NCBI RefSeq assembly: GCF_000227135.1
Contig: NC_018249.1
Coordinates: 520,291 to 584,290 of the forward strand
From: Leishmania donovani
Taxonomy: Eukaryota; Euglenozoa; Kinetoplastea; Trypanosomatida; Trypanosomatidae
Reading direction: 5' to 3'
DNA: 64,000 nucleotides
Part shown: positions 62,422 through 64,000 of the stretch, piece by piece
Position numbering within the stretch: the first letter of the stretch is position 1
Layout: each line of letters starts with the position of its first letter
Translations under genes and position numbers: made by a program
The notes under the pieces: model-generated
Database searches by the model: none
What the model saw: the letters and a program-made list of their open reading frames with translations, nothing else
Told to the model about the DNA's origin: nothing

Positions 62422-64000
62422 ATGCATCCCGGCGGACAATACAAAGGCGATCAGTATCGCAGGCGCGCGGGTTACAGTCAACAAGGTTATCTAGCTGCTC
62501 AAGGAAACAATGACCAGTTCTCGGAAAAGACAGGTGGTAGTGGCAGCTACCGGGGCGGCAGAGGACGAGGCGGTTCTTTAAATATTGGGTGGGGTGTGGG
62601 AGGAAGCGGCAATTTCCTGGGATATCAGGGAAATCGAGTAGATGTCGAACCGCCGCTGCAGAGGGAAGTGGAAACGCCAAACGGCCCCACAGTTGACAAA
62701 AACGATCTCTCGACATGGCGGAGAAAAGACTTCCACGAGCTTGTGAAAGCCTTCGTCGATGACAAGGCCTCCAACGAGCTTTCATTCCCATCCACTTTGA
62801 CACCTGCTCAACGGAATATGGTGCACCGAATCGCAATGTCATTTAACCTCGATCACAAATCCAGCGGTGAGGGTGCCAGCCGCGCCTTAAAGCTGACAAA
62901 AATTGGCGGAATAGTTGATGCACTGAAGCGGCAGCAAGACGCGGCTGAAGGCGGGGTTCGGGTCAAGACCATCGATGGGTATCAAGGGGCGCAAAAACTC
63001 AAGCACGACCATCTCTCTGAAAGTGATATTCTCTCGCTTGAAGAAAAGCTCAAGCCGCACAAAAGCAGCATGGCTGCTGAAATCAAGGCTGTGGCGAATG
63101 AGCCATCCTTGGAGAGAAAGTGTTTCCGAGTGGCTCAGGGAGGACTCTCTGCAGTGCCTAAACTTAGCCGACCAGTCGACCGCGCTCAATTGAATCAGTT
63201 TCGTATGTCGCTACCAGCGTACCGGCATGGCCCACAAATTATTAAATCGGTTCAGGAGAATTCTGTGGTTGTTATTTGTGGCGACACTGGCTGCGGCAAA
63301 ACTACGCAAATTCCGCAGATGCTCTACGACGCTGGGATTTTCGACAAGCACCATGACGTCATCTGTACGCAGCCTCGTCGAATCAGCGCACTCTCTGTTG
63401 CGCAGCGCGTGGCGACGGAACGGGGTGAGGCCTGTGGGGATAGCTGCGGGTACGTTATCCGCTTCGAGAACATGACGAGCGCGAGCTCGCATATTATTTA
63501 CCAGACTACAGGTATATTGCTACGCCGCCTCCACTCTGAGCCGGACTTGAAGAATGTCGCATGCGTCGTCGTGGATGAGGTGCACGAGCGCGATGTAGAA
63601 ACGGACTTTTGTCTGCTCTTGTTGCGCGATAGACTGCGTGCACAGCAGGAGCATCCGGAGATATACCCACTGCAGCTCAAGCTTGTAGTGATGTCGGCAA
63701 CAGTGCAGGTTGACGCGCTTGTGTCGTACTTTTCCGGCTACAACAGAGGTCGCGATATCCCGCTCATCACGATCCCTGGTACACTGTTTCCTGTGAGGGA
63801 GTTTTTTTTGGAGGATGCCTTGCGCAAAGTTGGCGCCTCGGCGTCCGCCGCACCAGCGATGAGACTCCTTTCGAACCAGAAGCGAGAGGCTCAGCGGAGC
63901 GCCGACACGCTAGAGACCGAGGGTAATGCTGCGTTGTACGAACAGCTGAAGTCGGTGGTGTTCGACACGTTTGACCGGGATGTGGAAGGGCTTGTTCCTT
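62422..64000 (+). CDS. R3H-containing DEVH-box RNA helicase, partial (C-terminus beyond right edge)
   Basis: The frame is open from the ATG at 62422 to the window edge (526 codons). The N-terminus is Gly/Arg/Gln-rich with RGGRGRGGS, an RNA-binding RG-type tail. Residues about 125-155 (LTPAQRNMVHRIAMSFNLDH, then KSSGEG) form an R3H single-strand nucleic-acid domain. Helicase motifs follow: I GDTGCGKTTQ (287-296), Ia TQPRRISA, II DEVH (385-388), III SAT (425-427). DEVH in motif II together with an accessory N-terminal nucleic-acid module fits the DHX9/DHX29/DHX36 side of the DEAH/RHA group rather than splicing PRPs. It should unwind RNA or RNA-DNA structures with ATP. The C-terminal half (HA2, OB) is not in the window. 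Confidence 0.92.
   Translation, partial: MHPGGQYKGDQYRRRAGYSQQGYLAAQGNNDQFSEKTGGSGSYRGGRGRGGSLNIGWGVGGSGNFLGYQGNRVDVEPPLQREVETPNGPTVDKNDLSTWRRKDFHELVKAFVDDKASNELSFPSTLTPAQRNMVHRIAMSFNLDHKSSGEGASRALKLTKIGGIVDALKRQQDAAEGGVRVKTIDGYQGAQKLKHDHLSESDILSLEEKLKPHKSSMAAEIKAVANEPSLERKCFRVAQGGLSAVPKLSRPVDRAQLNQFRMSLPAYRHGPQIIKSVQENSVVVICGDTGCGKTTQIPQMLYDAGIFDKHHDVICTQPRRISALSVAQRVATERGEACGDSCGYVIRFENMTSASSHIIYQTTGILLRRLHSEPDLKNVACVVVDEVHERDVETDFCLLLLRDRLRAQQEHPEIYPLQLKLVVMSATVQVDALVSYFSGYNRGRDIPLITIPGTLFPVREFFLEDALRKVGASASAAPAMRLLSNQKREAQRSADTLETEGNAALYEQLKSVVFDTFDRDVEGLVP

Noticed and set aside
1..64000. tRNA, rRNA, snRNA or CRISPR arrays
   Set aside because: By eye I found no tRNA B-box-like arm in a foldable context, no rRNA, and no regularly spaced repeat-spacer array. 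A covariance-model scan of the strand-switch region would decide for small RNAs.

Overview
This is a nuclear window of a kinetoplastid, almost certainly Leishmania. The genes are intronless and lie head to tail on one strand, with long GC-rich UTRs full of GT, CA and homopolymer tracts. Several starts are preceded by a pyrimidine run and an AG, as expected for spliced-leader trans-splicing. The gene set (farnesyl pyrophosphate synthase, IFT74, centrin, FKBP12, FAZ1-like proteins) and its order resemble Leishmania chromosome 22 as I remember it. I cannot settle the species from this window.

Layout. From 54.5 kb down to 1 every gene is on the minus strand and is transcribed right to left. In transcription order they are: a MAM33/p32-family mitochondrial protein, a mitochondrial hypothetical, an EF-hand protein ending in CC, a divergent cyclophilin, an F-box-like/zinc-finger/RRM-like protein, FKBP12, an aquaporin, a centrin, a 12-MORN protein, a Trx-like hypothetical, MAK16, IFT74, FPPS, a DHHC palmitoyltransferase, a MidA/NDUFAF7 methyltransferase, and two large related FAZ1-like coiled-coil proteins, the last of which runs off the left edge. 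From 60.98 kb rightward the genes are on the plus strand: a Shewanella-like phosphatase with a signal peptide, then an R3H-DEVH RNA helicase that runs off the right edge. The 6.5 kb between 54,501 and 60,982 is therefore a divergent strand-switch region, where RNA polymerase II usually starts in both directions in this group.

Non-genic content. Dead retroelements are the main accessory material. A SIDER carrying the trypanosomatid retroposon signature lies at 49.85-50.26 kb, with a truncated relative at 42.83-42.98 kb. A degenerate reverse-transcriptase tail with a zinc-finger remnant is duplicated around assembly gaps at 40.6-42.6 kb. Weaker RT or zinc-finger remnants lie at 50.7-51.0 and 59.8-60.8 kb. 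A perfect 247-bp direct repeat lies in the presumed aquaporin 3' UTR. The strand-switch region holds a compositionally odd stretch (about 55.06-59.66 kb) with a gapped inverted repeat. It could be an unusual element, or a poor or foreign piece of assembly.

Function. Much of the minus-strand unit concerns the flagellum and cell cortex (FAZ1-like pair, IFT74, centrin, MORN protein) and the mitochondrion (MAM33-like, MidA-like, one hypothetical). As is usual in trypanosomatids, sharing a polycistron does not imply a shared pathway. Start codons were chosen by combining the first ATG after a plausible splice acceptor with family length. Six N-gaps are present; one interrupts a coding region.
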